From UBA7398 sp963978235 (GTDB lineage Bacteria; Actinomycetota; Actinomycetes; Nanopelagicales; Nanopelagicaceae): DNA of 10,597 nucleotides. The notes below the pieces were generated by a model, which was not told the origin of the DNA, searched no databases, and saw only the letters and a program-made list of their open reading frames with translations. Where the stretch lies: NCBI GenBank assembly GCA_963978235.1, contig CAXBQM010000040.1:1-10597 (forward strand), read 5' to 3'. Below, in pieces: positions 1-7,782 of the stretch. Position numbers and translations under genes: made by a program. Positions within the stretch are counted from its first letter, which is position 1. The number at the start of each line of letters is the position of its first letter.

Positions 1-2
1 CG

Positions 3-77
3 TGGGCCTAGGTGGACTTGAACCACCGACCTCTTCCTTATCAGGGAAGCGCTCTAACCAGGCTGAGCTATAGGCCC
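3..77 (-). tRNA. tRNA-Ile (anticodon GAU)
   Basis: Read on the minus strand, this 75-nt segment folds as a complete cloverleaf. The acceptor arm is GGGCCUA pairing with UAGGCCC, the D arm is GCUC/GAGC, the anticodon stem is CUUCC/GGAAG around the loop CUGAUAA (anticodon GAU), and the T arm is GGUGG/CCACC around UUCAAGU. The discriminator base is A. The next bases in the DNA are C and G, so the 3' CCA is not encoded and must be added by CCA-adding nucleotidyltransferase, as is common in actinobacteria. It decodes AUC/AUU isoleucine codons. A tRNA-Ile gene downstream of gyrA is also the arrangement near the Mycobacterium origin, which supports both identity and synteny. Confidence 0.97.
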
Positions 78-165
78 TTCCTTATGGTCTTTTGAGGACC
101 AAGTAGAGCGAGGCGCAAGGCTACCTGAACTCCTCGCCACGACCAATTTCAGCGTAAAAGCGGAG
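78..165 (-). other. gyrA to tRNA-Ile spacer with small inverted repeats
   Basis: This 88-bp spacer separates the gyrA stop from the tRNA. It holds two inverted repeats: GCGAGG at 108-113 with CCTCGC at 132-137, and TGGTC at 85-89 with GACCA at 97-101. Neither is followed by a T tract in the minus-strand direction, so neither looks like an intrinsic terminator. gyrA transcripts may therefore read into the tRNA, or the tRNA has its own promoter that I cannot pick out. Many actinobacteria carry a DUF3566 membrane-protein gene at this place; none fits here. Confidence 0.45.
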
Positions 166-2640
166 TTATTCGTCGCTTACTTTCGCCAGCGAGACGACGG
201 TAATTCCGTCATCAAGATTTACTAGGCGAACACCCATTGTGTCGCGACCAGTCTCGCGAACTTGCTCAACATCAGTTCGAATAACGCTACCGCTCGAAGT
301 AATTGCAAGGATTTCATCGCTTTCATTGACAACAATCGCGCCAACTAAAACACCTCGCGAACTCTCATCGATCTTCGCCGCTTTCACTCCAATGCCACCG
401 CGTCCCTGTGAACGGTATTCGTCAAGCGATGTGCGTTTACCAAATCCACCATCTGTTGCAGTAAGAACAAATTTCTTTCCGTCGTTTTTATCTTTACTGT
501 CACTCTGCGAAATTGCAGACATCGTGAGGAGTTCATCGCCTTTTCGGAATTTCATTCCTATGACACCTGTTGCTGATCTTCCCATTGGTCGAAGTGATTC
601 ATCATCTGCAGTAAATCGAAGGGACATTCCTTTTCTTGAAATTAATAACAACTCATCAGAACTGGTCATTGCAGATGCCGAAACAACTTCATCGCCATCT
701 TTAAGTGAAATTGCTATTAATCCACCAGTTCGATTTGAATCGTATTCTGTTAAAGAACTCTTCTTCACAATTCCACCACGAGTTGCGATTACCAAATAAG
801 GAAGAGATTGATAATCCTTAATTGCAATTACTGAGGCGATAGTTTCGTCCGGTTTAAACGCTAATAAATTTGCGACGTGCTGACCTCGTGCATCACGACC
901 AGCGTCTGGTAGCTCATGAACTTTGGCTCGATACACACGCCCTTGGTTAGTAAGGAATAACAACCAATCGTGCGTTGAGGCTGTGAAAAAATGTTCCACA
1001 ATGTCATCTTGTTTTAACGCAGCGCCTTTTACCCCTTTACCACCGCGTTTTTGTGCTCGGTAGAGATCCGCTTTCGTGCGCTTTGAATATCCGCCTCGAG
1101 TGATTGTGACGACGACATCTTGATCCGGAATCAAATCTTCAACCGACATATCAGTATCGCCAGCAACAATCTGAGTTCGACGATCATCACCGTACTTCTC
1201 TGCGACATCGTGCAATTCTGATTTGATGATTTCACGCTGTTTTACTGGACTTTTTAGTATTGCTGTTAACTCCTTGATATCTGCCATCAGCTCGTCATAC
1301 TCATCAATAATTTTTTGACGTTCTAGCGCTGCCAAACGTCGCAACTGCATATCAAGGATTGCGTTCGCTTGAATCTCATCCACTCCGAGTAATTTCATCA
1401 AACCAGCTCGGGCTTCTTCGGAATCAGCAGATTTACGAATTAACGCAATGACTGCGTCAAGGGCGTCAAGGGCTTTGAGATAGCCGCTAAGAATATGAGC
1501 GCGTTTTTCTTTCTCTGCTAAACGATATTTTGTTCGTCGGATAATTACTTCGATTTGGTGTTCAATGTAATAACGGACGAATTCATCAAGTCGAAGTGTG
1601 CGTGGCACGCCATCAACAAGTGCCAGCATGTTTGCACCGAATGAATCTTGTAATTGAGTTTGCTTGTAAAGATTATTAATAACAACTTTTGCAACAGCAT
1701 CGTTTCGTAAAACAATAACTAGACGTTGTCCAAGACGCTCGTTACCTTCATCGCGTACATCTGCGATGCCTTTAATTTTTCCATCTTTAACAAGTTCAGC
1801 GATTTTTAGCGCGAGGTTATCTGGATTAACTTGATAGGGAAGTTCAGTGACAACAAGACAAGTACGTTTATTAATTTCTTCTACTTCAATAACAGCGCGC
1901 ATTGTGATCGATCCGCGACCAGTTCGATACGCCTCTTCTATGCCTTTTCTACCAACAATCAATCCTCGCGTTGGAAAATCAGGGCCTTTTACTAGCCCCA
2001 ACATCGCTTCGAGCGCTTCTTCTGGTTTTGCTTCTGGGTTATCAAGCGACCATTGAACGGCGCTACAAATTTCACGCAGGTTATGTGGCGGAATATTTGT
2101 CGCCATTCCAACTGCGATACCGGCAGATCCATTAACAAGGAGGTTGGGGAATCGGCTTGGAAGAACTACTGGTTCTTGCGAACGACCGTCGTAGTTAGGA
2201 ATGAAATCAACTGTGTCCTCGTCGATATCGCGCATGATTTCCATCGCGAGCGGTGCCAATCGCGCTTCGGTGTAACGCATTGCCGCGGCTGGATCGTTTC
2301 CAGGTGAACCAAAGTTTCCATTTCCATCAACGAGTGGATAACGAAGCGACCAATGTTGTGCGAGTCGAACCAAAGTGTCATAGATCGCGCCGTCCCCGTG
2401 TGGATGGTAATTACCCATGACATCACCGACGATGCGTGATGACTTGTAATAACCCTTGTCTGGTCGATAGCCAGCGTCATACATCGCATAAAGAACTCGG
2501 CGATGGACAGGTTTTAAACCATCGCGGATATCAGGAAGTGCACGTCCCACAATGACTGACATTGCGTAATCAAGATACGAACGAGCCATCTCGACTTGTA
2601 AGTCGACAGCTTCAACTCGATCTACTTGTGAATTATCCAT
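166..2640 (-). CDS. gyrA: DNA gyrase subunit A
   Basis: GyrA is the DNA-cleaving and rejoining subunit of the A2B2 gyrase, which introduces negative supercoils using ATP hydrolysed by GyrB. The 824-residue product has the full domain order. The winged-helix breakage domain has the quinolone-pocket motif NYHPHGDGAIYD at about 77-88 and the catalytic tyrosine Y123 in AMRYTE. Tower and coiled-coil regions follow to about 490, with the conserved MQLRRLAALERQ at 431-442. The C-terminal DNA-wrapping beta-pinwheel carries the GyrA box QKRGGKGVKG at 530-539. The ATG overlaps the gyrB stop as TAATG, and only a weak GGAT-like ribosome site precedes it, so translation is probably coupled to gyrB. The residue matching E. 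coli Ser83 and M. tuberculosis Ala90 is Gly84; Asp88 (E. coli Asp87) is kept. The short tail after the pinwheel makes it slightly shorter than the mycobacterial protein. Confidence 0.99.
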   Translation of the reverse strand: MDNSQVDRVEAVDLQVEMARSYLDYAMSVIVGRALPDIRDGLKPVHRRVLYAMYDAGYRPDKGYYKSSRIVGDVMGNYHPHGDGAIYDTLVRLAQHWSLRYPLVDGNGNFGSPGNDPAAAMRYTEARLAPLAMEIMRDIDEDTVDFIPNYDGRSQEPVVLPSRFPNLLVNGSAGIAVGMATNIPPHNLREICSAVQWSLDNPEAKPEEALEAMLGLVKGPDFPTRGLIVGRKGIEEAYRTGRGSITMRAVIEVEEINKRTCLVVTELPYQVNPDNLALKIAELVKDGKIKGIADVRDEGNERLGQRLVIVLRNDAVAKVVINNLYKQTQLQDSFGANMLALVDGVPRTLRLDEFVRYYIEHQIEVIIRRTKYRLAEKEKRAHILSGYLKALDALDAVIALIRKSADSEEARAGLMKLLGVDEIQANAILDMQLRRLAALERQKIIDEYDELMADIKELTAILKSPVKQREIIKSELHDVAEKYGDDRRTQIVAGDTDMSVEDLIPDQDVVVTITRGGYSKRTKADLYRAQKRGGKGVKGAALKQDDIVEHFFTASTHDWLLFLTNQGRVYRAKVHELPDAGRDARGQHVANLLAFKPDETIASVIAIKDYQSLPYLVIATRGGIVKKSSLTEYDSNRTGGLIAISLKDGDEVVSASAMTSSDELLLISRKGMSLRFTADDESLRPMGRSATGVIGMKFRKGDELLTMSAISQSDSKDKNDGKKFVLTATDGGFGKRTSLDEYRSQGRGGIGVKAAKIDESSRGVLVGAIVVNESDEILAITSSGSVIRTDVEQVRETGRDTMGVRLVNLDDGITVVSLAKVSDE

Positions 2641-4619
2641 TAGATATCCAAGAACCGAACATCTTTAGCGTTGCGTTGAATAAATGAACGACGTTGTTCT
2701 ACATCTTCTCCCATTAAAACTGAGAAGAGATCATCAGCGGCGGCTGCATCATCGAGTGTGACTCGAATTAATACACGATGTGCTGGATCCATCGTTGTAT
2801 CCCAAAGTTCTTTTGCGGGCATCTCGCCGAGGCCTTTAAAACGCTGAATTCCATCTTCTTTTGGTAAACGTTTTCCGGCATCGGTGCCAATCTTGATAAA
2901 TCCATCTCGTTCTTTATCTGAAAACGCATATTGGACTGGTTCTTTTCCGCCCCACTTAATTTTATAAAGTGGTGGTTGGGCAAGATACACAAATCCTTGT
3001 TCGATTAATGGCCGCATAAATCTAAAAAGAAGTGTTAAAAGAAGAGTTCGTATATGTTGTCCATCAACATCTGCATCGGCCATCAAAATAACTTTGTGAT
3101 AGCGAAGTTTTGCAATATCAAAATCATCATGAATACCGGTACCGAGTGCAGTAATAAGCGCTTGCACTTCGTTGTTTTGAAGAACGCGATCGATTCGTGC
3201 TTTCTCCACGTTAAGAATTTTTCCTCGAATTGGAAGAACTGCTTGATACCGCGAATCACGACCGCCTTTTGTTGAACCACCTGCGGAATCACCTTCGACG
3301 ATGTACAGCTCGCACTTTTCAGGTTCAGTCCATTGGCAATCCGCTAATTTTCCTGGCATGCCTCGTCCTTCAAGAAGCCCTTTACGGCTTCGAGAGAGAT
3401 CGCGCGCTTTTCGTGCAGCCATACGAGCTGCTGCAGCATCAATACATTTACGAACAACTTCTTTTCCTTCGCTTGGATTTCGTTCAAACCATTCGCCTAG
3501 TTCATCGTTCACGGTTTTCTGCACAAACGACTTAGCTTCGGTATTGCCTAATTTTGTCTTTGTTTGGCCTTCAAACTGTGGCTCACCTATTTTGATGGAG
3601 ACAATTGCGGTGAGACCTTCACGTACATCATCACCTGTAAGTCGATCTTCTTTCTTTCGGATAAATCCCCACTCTTCACCAAATTTATTTACTAAGGATG
3701 TAAGCGCGGTTCTAAAGCCTTCTTCGTGGGTTCCACCTTCTTGTGTATTAATCGTGTTTGCAAAGGTATAAACCGACTCGGAAAAACCAGTATTCCACTG
3801 CATCGCAATCTCTACCGACATTTTGTTCTTCTTATCTTCGGCTTCAAAATCAATAATTGATTTATGGGTTTCACCTTTGGTGAGGTTTAAGTGTTTGACG
3901 AAATCTGAAATGCCGCCTGGATAGTTATAAGAGACAAAAAGCGGCTCGCCTTTTTCATCCACGTGGCCAGCGCGTTCATCTTTCAGATTAATTGTTAAGC
4001 CTTTATTGAGAAACGCCATTTCGCGAAATCGAGTAGAGAGAATTTCGAATGAAAAATCTGTGGTTTCAAATATCTCTTTTGATGGCCAGAATGAAACTGT
4101 TGTTCCGGTTGCATCCGTTGCTTTTCCTTTTTTAACCGGCGCATCCGGAACGCCTAGTTTGTAGCTTTGATCCCAGAAAAAACCATCGCGTTGTACAACA
4201 ACTTCTACAACTTCACTTAAAGCATTAACAACAGAAATGCCAACCCCATGAAGTCCGCCAGAAACTGAGTATCCACCGTCACCAAATTTTCCGCCGGCGT
4301 GCAAAACTGTGAGAACAACTTCGAGAGCTGGTTTCTTTTCGACCGGATGCATGTCGACTGGAATTCCGCGACCGTTATCGATGCAACGAACTCCACCGTT
4401 TTCTAGCAACGTAACTTCGATGGAGTCGCAATAACCAGCGAGCGCTTCATCTACTGAGTTATCAACTACTTCGTAGACCAAGTGGTGTAGTCCTCGTTCG
4501 CCAGTAGAACCGATATACATACCTGGGCGTTTGCGGACCGCCTCTAGACCTTCTAAAACGGTGATTGCAGATGCGTCATAGCGCGCGGAGTTCTTCTCTG
4601 AACTCGTTTTTGCAGCCAC
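2640..4619 (-). CDS. gyrB: DNA gyrase subunit B
   Basis: GyrB is the ATPase subunit of gyrase and pairs with GyrA, encoded immediately downstream with a one-base stop/start overlap. The 659-residue protein shows the GHKL ATPase fold: catalytic Glu50 and Mg-binding Asn54 in YEVVDNSVDEA, Asp81 in DNGRGIP, and the lid GGLHGVGISVVNALS at 121-135. A transducer domain follows, with KTKLGN at 354-359. The TOPRIM metal site comprises EGDSAGG at 442-448 and DADVDG at 515-520, with LPIRGKILNVEKAR between them, and the C-terminal tail has QRFKGLGEM. Length is normal for the short actinobacterial GyrB type, without the E. coli insert. The start is GTG at 4619, chosen because the SD-like AAAGAGG (4629-4635) lies 9 nt upstream. 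A 173-bp leader separates it from dciA, so a separate gyrBA promoter is likely. Confidence 0.99.
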   Translation of the reverse strand: MAAKTSSEKNSARYDASAITVLEGLEAVRKRPGMYIGSTGERGLHHLVYEVVDNSVDEALAGYCDSIEVTLLENGGVRCIDNGRGIPVDMHPVEKKPALEVVLTVLHAGGKFGDGGYSVSGGLHGVGISVVNALSEVVEVVVQRDGFFWDQSYKLGVPDAPVKKGKATDATGTTVSFWPSKEIFETTDFSFEILSTRFREMAFLNKGLTINLKDERAGHVDEKGEPLFVSYNYPGGISDFVKHLNLTKGETHKSIIDFEAEDKKNKMSVEIAMQWNTGFSESVYTFANTINTQEGGTHEEGFRTALTSLVNKFGEEWGFIRKKEDRLTGDDVREGLTAIVSIKIGEPQFEGQTKTKLGNTEAKSFVQKTVNDELGEWFERNPSEGKEVVRKCIDAAAARMAARKARDLSRSRKGLLEGRGMPGKLADCQWTEPEKCELYIVEGDSAGGSTKGGRDSRYQAVLPIRGKILNVEKARIDRVLQNNEVQALITALGTGIHDDFDIAKLRYHKVILMADADVDGQHIRTLLLTLLFRFMRPLIEQGFVYLAQPPLYKIKWGGKEPVQYAFSDKERDGFIKIGTDAGKRLPKEDGIQRFKGLGEMPAKELWDTTMDPAHRVLIRVTLDDAAAADDLFSVLMGEDVEQRRSFIQRNAKDVRFLDI

Positions 4620-4792
4620 CTTGAGGAGCCTCTTTCTTCGGAGTAAAACTCGGTATATCGAAACCTCGAACGTTTAACGAGGTTGCACCCTGAAATCCTA
4701 GTGGGTTTTGAAATTACTGATAGCCGAAAAAAGCCTTTGGGGGTGGTTTAGGCGAGTGAAAATCTCAAAGGTAGGGTTCCCTACGCGGCGAA
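4620..4792 (-). promoter_or_regulatory. gyrBA leader, probable promoter region
   Basis: This is the largest gap inside the minus-strand gene run, where other junctions overlap or nearly touch, so it probably holds the gyrBA promoter. A TAGGAT hexamer (4695-4700, minus strand) and a TATACC hexamer nearer the gene are possible -10 elements, but neither has a good -35 partner. The end nearest dciA carries a 6-bp perfect inverted repeat, GTAGGG at 4771-4776 and CCCTAC at 4779-4784, and a weak 4-bp hairpin (4733-4753) followed on the minus strand by six T (4727-4732). The latter could be a poor terminator for the dnaA-dnaN-recF-dciA transcript. The exact promoter is not resolved. Confidence 0.4.
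4727..4753 (-). terminator. weak terminator-like hairpin after dciA
   Basis: On the minus strand, GCCT and AGGC (4750-4753 and 4733-4736) can pair across a loop of about 13 nt and are followed directly by TTTTTT (4727-4732). The stem is only 4 bp, so it may terminate weakly or not at all. Its place between dciA and the gyrB start is what makes it worth listing. Confidence 0.22.
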
Positions 4793-5257
4793 CTACCCAT
4801 ATGTATCTCTAGGACCTTTAGATCCTCGGATTGTTCGAAGGCCGCGTTTCCATGACGGCGCATGTGGACCCAAAATGAGTAACTCATCAACTAAAGCTCC
4901 TGGCGCGCTATCGCGGATTGTTTGTAAAAGATCGGCCGATATCAAACGAAGTTGGGTTGCCCACGCAGTCGATGTTGTTTGAATGGTGAGTTTTCCTTCT
5001 AACAATGTCAGTGGTGTGACATGTTGTGCGACTTCACTGCCAACAATCTTCTCCCACTCACTAAAGAGATTTCCTTCTGCAATACCTTGCTTCCAGTCTC
5101 GATGAGTGATGACTTCGTTAAAAACCGAACTTAAAGGTTGTGGGTCACTGAGGTGAACGCGGTCCTCGTTCTCGACTATTTTTTTATTGCGTCGTGTGTG
5201 AGTTTTAAATGACTTAAATAGCTCACGTGCGATATCTCGTTTTGGCGCGCTACTCAT
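4793..5257 (-). CDS. dciA: DciA-type replicative helicase operator (DUF721)
   Basis: The 154-residue protein belongs to the DUF721 family, which lies between recF and gyrB in actinobacteria and is known in Mycobacterium as DciA, needed for DnaB helicase function at the origin in bacteria lacking DnaC/DnaI. A basic N-terminal part (residues 1-30, rich in Lys/Arg) precedes the DUF721 core at about 41-117. That core has WEKIVG at 68-73, HVTPLTLLEGKL at 79-90 and the conserved tryptophan of STAWATQLR (96-104). The C-terminal tail PHAPSWKRG...GPRDTYG is typical of the actinobacterial branch. The start ATG lies inside the end of recF (8-bp overlap), so it is probably translated by coupling. The helicase role is inferred from the family and the position, not from catalytic residues, since the family has none. 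Confidence 0.9.
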   Translation of the reverse strand: MSSAPKRDIARELFKSFKTHTRRNKKIVENEDRVHLSDPQPLSSVFNEVITHRDWKQGIAEGNLFSEWEKIVGSEVAQHVTPLTLLEGKLTIQTTSTAWATQLRLISADLLQTIRDSAPGALVDELLILGPHAPSWKRGLRTIRGSKGPRDTYG

Positions 5258-6338
5258 GTTTCACTGCACCATTTTTCACTCGATATTTTTCGCCAACAAT
5301 TGATTGTGGTAAGTCACTTTCCACCGCTACTGTTATTAAGGTTTGTTCTGCTTCGTTTGCTAATTGAACTAATTTCTCTCGACGCGCTTGATCAAGTTCA
5401 GAGAAGACATCATCAAGAATTAAAATTGGCTCTGCACCAGTTGATTGAAGTAATTGAAAGGACGCTAATCGCAACGAGAGTGCGATCGACCAAGACTCAC
5501 CATGGCTGGCATAACCTTTCACTGGGTGATCGCCTAAATTTAATTGTAGGTCGTCGCGATGTGGGCCAACTAATGTAATTCCTCGTTCTCGCTCTTGATC
5601 TCGAACCTCAGTTAATTTATTCGCAAGTAATTTCTTGTTTGATTCTCGGTCGCTACTTAACCCTTCAACACTTGATTTATAAGAGATAGCAGCCGGTTTT
5701 TTCTCCGCTAAATTTTTATATGCAGCGATAAAAAATGGTGAAAGCTCATTAATGAGATCGATTCTTCCCGCAATGACTTCAGCTCCGAATGTGAGGATGT
5801 GGTTATCCCACGGTTCAAGCGCGGTGAGTGAAGCTCGGCTCTTAAGTAAGGCATTCCGTTGTTTAAGCGCTCGCTCATAATCGGCAATAACCCCAGCTAA
5901 ACGTGGGTTTTTTTGCGTGATTAAATGATCAAGAAATTGCCTGCGCTCGCTCGGGTCGCCACGGACCAAATCCAAATCTTCTGGTGAAAAAGTAATTGAT
6001 GTGCAAATTCCTAAAATCTCTCGCTGACTACGCACTGGGTTGCTATTAACTTTTGCGCGGTTAGCTTTATTGGAATTTATTTCAAGTTCGATAAGTTGGC
6101 TTCGATCTTCTGAATTTACTCGCGCGCGAATATATGCCCGCTCTGCACCTAATTTCACTAGCGGTGCATCACTAGCCACTCGATGTGACGACAACAACGA
6201 AAGATAGGTAATTGCTTCAATAATATTTGTTTTACCTTCACCGTTGTCACCAATAAAGATAGTTTGTTTTGGTTTGAGCTCCAACTCTAGTTCAGAGTAA
6301 GAACGAAAATCTTTTAATGAAAGATGAGTAACGCGCAC
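5250..6338 (-). CDS. recF: DNA replication and repair protein RecF
   Basis: RecF is an SMC-like ATPase that acts with RecO and RecR to load RecA at single-strand gaps and stalled forks. The 362-residue product has the Walker A motif GDNGEGKT at 30-37, the family motif GPHRDDL at 258-264, an ABC-type signature around SHGESWSIALSLRLA (278-292), Walker B ILILDD at 305-310 and a D-loop SELD at 313-316. Length is normal. The start is GTG at 6338, five bases after the dnaN stop. The bases just upstream (CTAACTCTT) show no Shine-Dalgarno sequence, so initiation probably relies on ribosomes terminating on dnaN. GTG puts the expected MRVTHLSLKDFR at the N terminus, matching other RecF proteins. The gnd gene that some actinobacteria carry between dnaN and recF is absent. 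Confidence 0.98.
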   Translation of the reverse strand: MRVTHLSLKDFRSYSELELELKPKQTIFIGDNGEGKTNIIEAITYLSLLSSHRVASDAPLVKLGAERAYIRARVNSEDRSQLIELEINSNKANRAKVNSNPVRSQREILGICTSITFSPEDLDLVRGDPSERRQFLDHLITQKNPRLAGVIADYERALKQRNALLKSRASLTALEPWDNHILTFGAEVIAGRIDLINELSPFFIAAYKNLAEKKPAAISYKSSVEGLSSDRESNKKLLANKLTEVRDQERERGITLVGPHRDDLQLNLGDHPVKGYASHGESWSIALSLRLASFQLLQSTGAEPILILDDVFSELDQARREKLVQLANEAEQTLITVAVESDLPQSIVGEKYRVKNGAVKHE

Positions 6339-6343
6339 AAGAG

Positions 6344-7471
6344 TTAGGAGGCGTACCGCATTGGCATCAAGAGATAACGATAGTTATCACTGATTGCACC
6401 ATCTCGCTCGGTCTTTCCAGAAAGAACTGCAGGTTTATTAGAGCCGGTAAATGCGATATTTACATATGGTGTGTTCACTGCGTGTAGACCATCCATTAAA
6501 AATGTTGGGTTAAATGCAATTTCAATCGCATCACCGATGTAATCGATTGCTAATTCTTCATTTGCTTGCGCTTCTTCGCCTGCGCCGGCTTCAAGGTGAA
6601 GTGAAGAACCGCTAAATCGAAGTCTGAGTGGAACTGTTTTATCTGTTACGAGCGCTACTCGGCGCACTGAATCGAGAAAAGCACTTACTTCAATTGTTGC
6701 GTTTGCAATACTCTCGGTTGGAAGTAAGTGGCGGTAAGGCGGGAAAGTTCCATCAAGCATTCGAGAAGTCATGGTTTTTGTTTGTGCAGCGAACCCAACC
6801 AACCGATCGTGTGATGTTGATGGTGCAATTGCCAGGGTTACATCTTTCGCGCCAGCAACTGTTTTGGCGGCATCTGCCAAAGTGCGGGCTCGCAATAATG
6901 CAGAGGTCGCAATTTCTGGATTATTAGGGTTCCATTGAATTTCACGAACAGCTAAGCGGTACCGATCTGTCGCCGCTAATGTGATGGTTTCTTTATCAAT
7001 ATCAACATGGATACCAGTAAGGGTTGGGAGTGAATCATCTTTTCCTGCTGCAATCGCAACTTGGTTCACCGCGGTAGCAAAAACATCGCTTGAGATTGCT
7101 CCGGTTGTTTCTGGCATGGTCGGCAAGTTTGGATATTCGTTTATAGGAAGAGTGGGAAGAGTGAATTTTGATGTTGCTGCTGTAACTAGGACGCGGTTGT
7201 TATCTAATGTAAATGTGACTGGTTTATTTGGGAGTGATCGAGCTATCTCTGCAAGTAATCGTCCAGGAACTAAAACTTTTCCGCTTTCTTTAATCTCCGC
7301 TTTAAATGTTGATTTTGCTGACGTTTCTAAATCTGATGCGGAAAGTGTGACATCTTGGTTTACATCAATAACAATCCCGAGTAACGCAGTCATTATTGGG
7401 CGAGTAGATAAACTTCGAGATACCCAATTGACGCTATCAACTAACGCGTTAGCTTCTACTGTGAACTTCAT
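6344..7471 (-). CDS. dnaN: DNA polymerase III beta subunit (sliding clamp)
   Basis: DnaN forms the homodimeric ring that tethers DNA polymerase III and many repair proteins to DNA. The 375-residue product has the usual clamp length and three repeated folds. The N-terminal domain starts MKFTVEANALVDSVNWVSR, residues LTGIHVDIDKETITLAATDRYRL in part mark domain 2, and the C terminus YRYLLMPMRYAS carries the standard clamp ending that helps form the peptide-binding pocket. The ATG at 7471 is preceded by GAAGG about 8 nt upstream, an acceptable ribosome site. It is separated from dnaA by 314 bp with DnaA boxes, so DnaA may influence its transcription, and it continues into recF after only 5 bp. 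Confidence 0.99.
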   Translation of the reverse strand: MKFTVEANALVDSVNWVSRSLSTRPIMTALLGIVIDVNQDVTLSASDLETSAKSTFKAEIKESGKVLVPGRLLAEIARSLPNKPVTFTLDNNRVLVTAATSKFTLPTLPINEYPNLPTMPETTGAISSDVFATAVNQVAIAAGKDDSLPTLTGIHVDIDKETITLAATDRYRLAVREIQWNPNNPEIATSALLRARTLADAAKTVAGAKDVTLAIAPSTSHDRLVGFAAQTKTMTSRMLDGTFPPYRHLLPTESIANATIEVSAFLDSVRRVALVTDKTVPLRLRFSGSSLHLEAGAGEEAQANEELAIDYIGDAIEIAFNPTFLMDGLHAVNTPYVNIAFTGSNKPAVLSGKTERDGAISDNYRYLLMPMRYAS

Positions 7472-7593
7472 TATGTAAACCTTCTCTTCTTGTTAACTCT
7501 TTATTTTTACTGTTTTACATCTTTGGAAAGTGTCCAAGGTTCGCTCACAACCCTTTCCTTCTATCTAAAGTAATTCGTAGTAACTAACCGGTC

Positions 7594-7612
7594 TATCTGT
7601 GGTTAACAGATA
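7594..7612. repeat. 7-bp inverted repeat embedding a DnaA-like box
   Basis: TATCTGT (7594-7600) and ACAGATA (7606-7612) are perfect inverted copies around GGTTA. A reverse-strand DnaA-like box, TTAACCACA (7598-7606), covers one arm end and the loop. No T tract follows on either strand, so it is unlikely to be a terminator. Confidence 0.5.
7598..7606 (-). promoter_or_regulatory. DnaA box, one mismatch
   Basis: Reads TTAACCACA on the minus strand, one base from TTATCCACA. It sits within the 7-bp inverted repeat in the candidate origin. Confidence 0.45.
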
Positions 7613-7752
7613 AAACCGCAGGTCAACAGCGGATTACTTTCCACCTACCTTGTTGATACCTCACTTCTTTCTGTTGAAGAGTTGTGAATAGTTTTCAGTA
7701 GTTTCATTAATAAAACCACCCCTTCACACCTTTATCCCTAACTCACTGCCTT

Positions 7753-7761
7753 TTATCCACA
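7753..7761 (+). promoter_or_regulatory. DnaA box, perfect TTATCCACA
   Basis: An exact match to the 9-bp consensus, about 25 bp past the dnaA stop codon. It is the first of three same-direction boxes whose starts are 10 and 11 bp apart. Confidence 0.85.
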
Positions 7762-7762
7762 C

Positions 7763-7771
7763 CAATCCACA
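7763..7771 (+). promoter_or_regulatory. weak DnaA box, two mismatches
   Basis: Reads CAATCCACA. Weak alone, but it lies exactly between two better boxes and in register with them, which is how low-affinity boxes usually work with a strong neighbour. Confidence 0.4.
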
Positions 7772-7773
7772 AT

Positions 7774-7782
7774 TTACCCACA
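7774..7782 (+). promoter_or_regulatory. DnaA box, one mismatch
   Basis: Reads TTACCCACA, the third box of the phased trio, ending 4 bp from the dnaA stop codon. Confidence 0.55.

Noticed and set aside
85..137. Inverted repeats after gyrA as an intrinsic terminator
   Set aside because: Neither stem (5 and 6 bp) is followed by a T tract on the minus strand, so termination is not supported.
239..799. 186-residue plus-strand open frame opposite gyrA
   Set aside because: It lies wholly antisense to the conserved GyrA C-terminal domain, has no recognisable domain and is rich in Ser/Pro/Arg as expected of a mirrored frame. A shadow.
3301..3771. 156-residue plus-strand open frame opposite gyrB
   Set aside because: Antisense to the conserved GyrB TOPRIM/transducer coding region; no motif.
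6981..7478. 165-residue plus-strand open frame opposite dnaN
   Set aside because: Fully antisense to the dnaN clamp gene, no ribosome site or family motif seen, composition of a mirrored frame.
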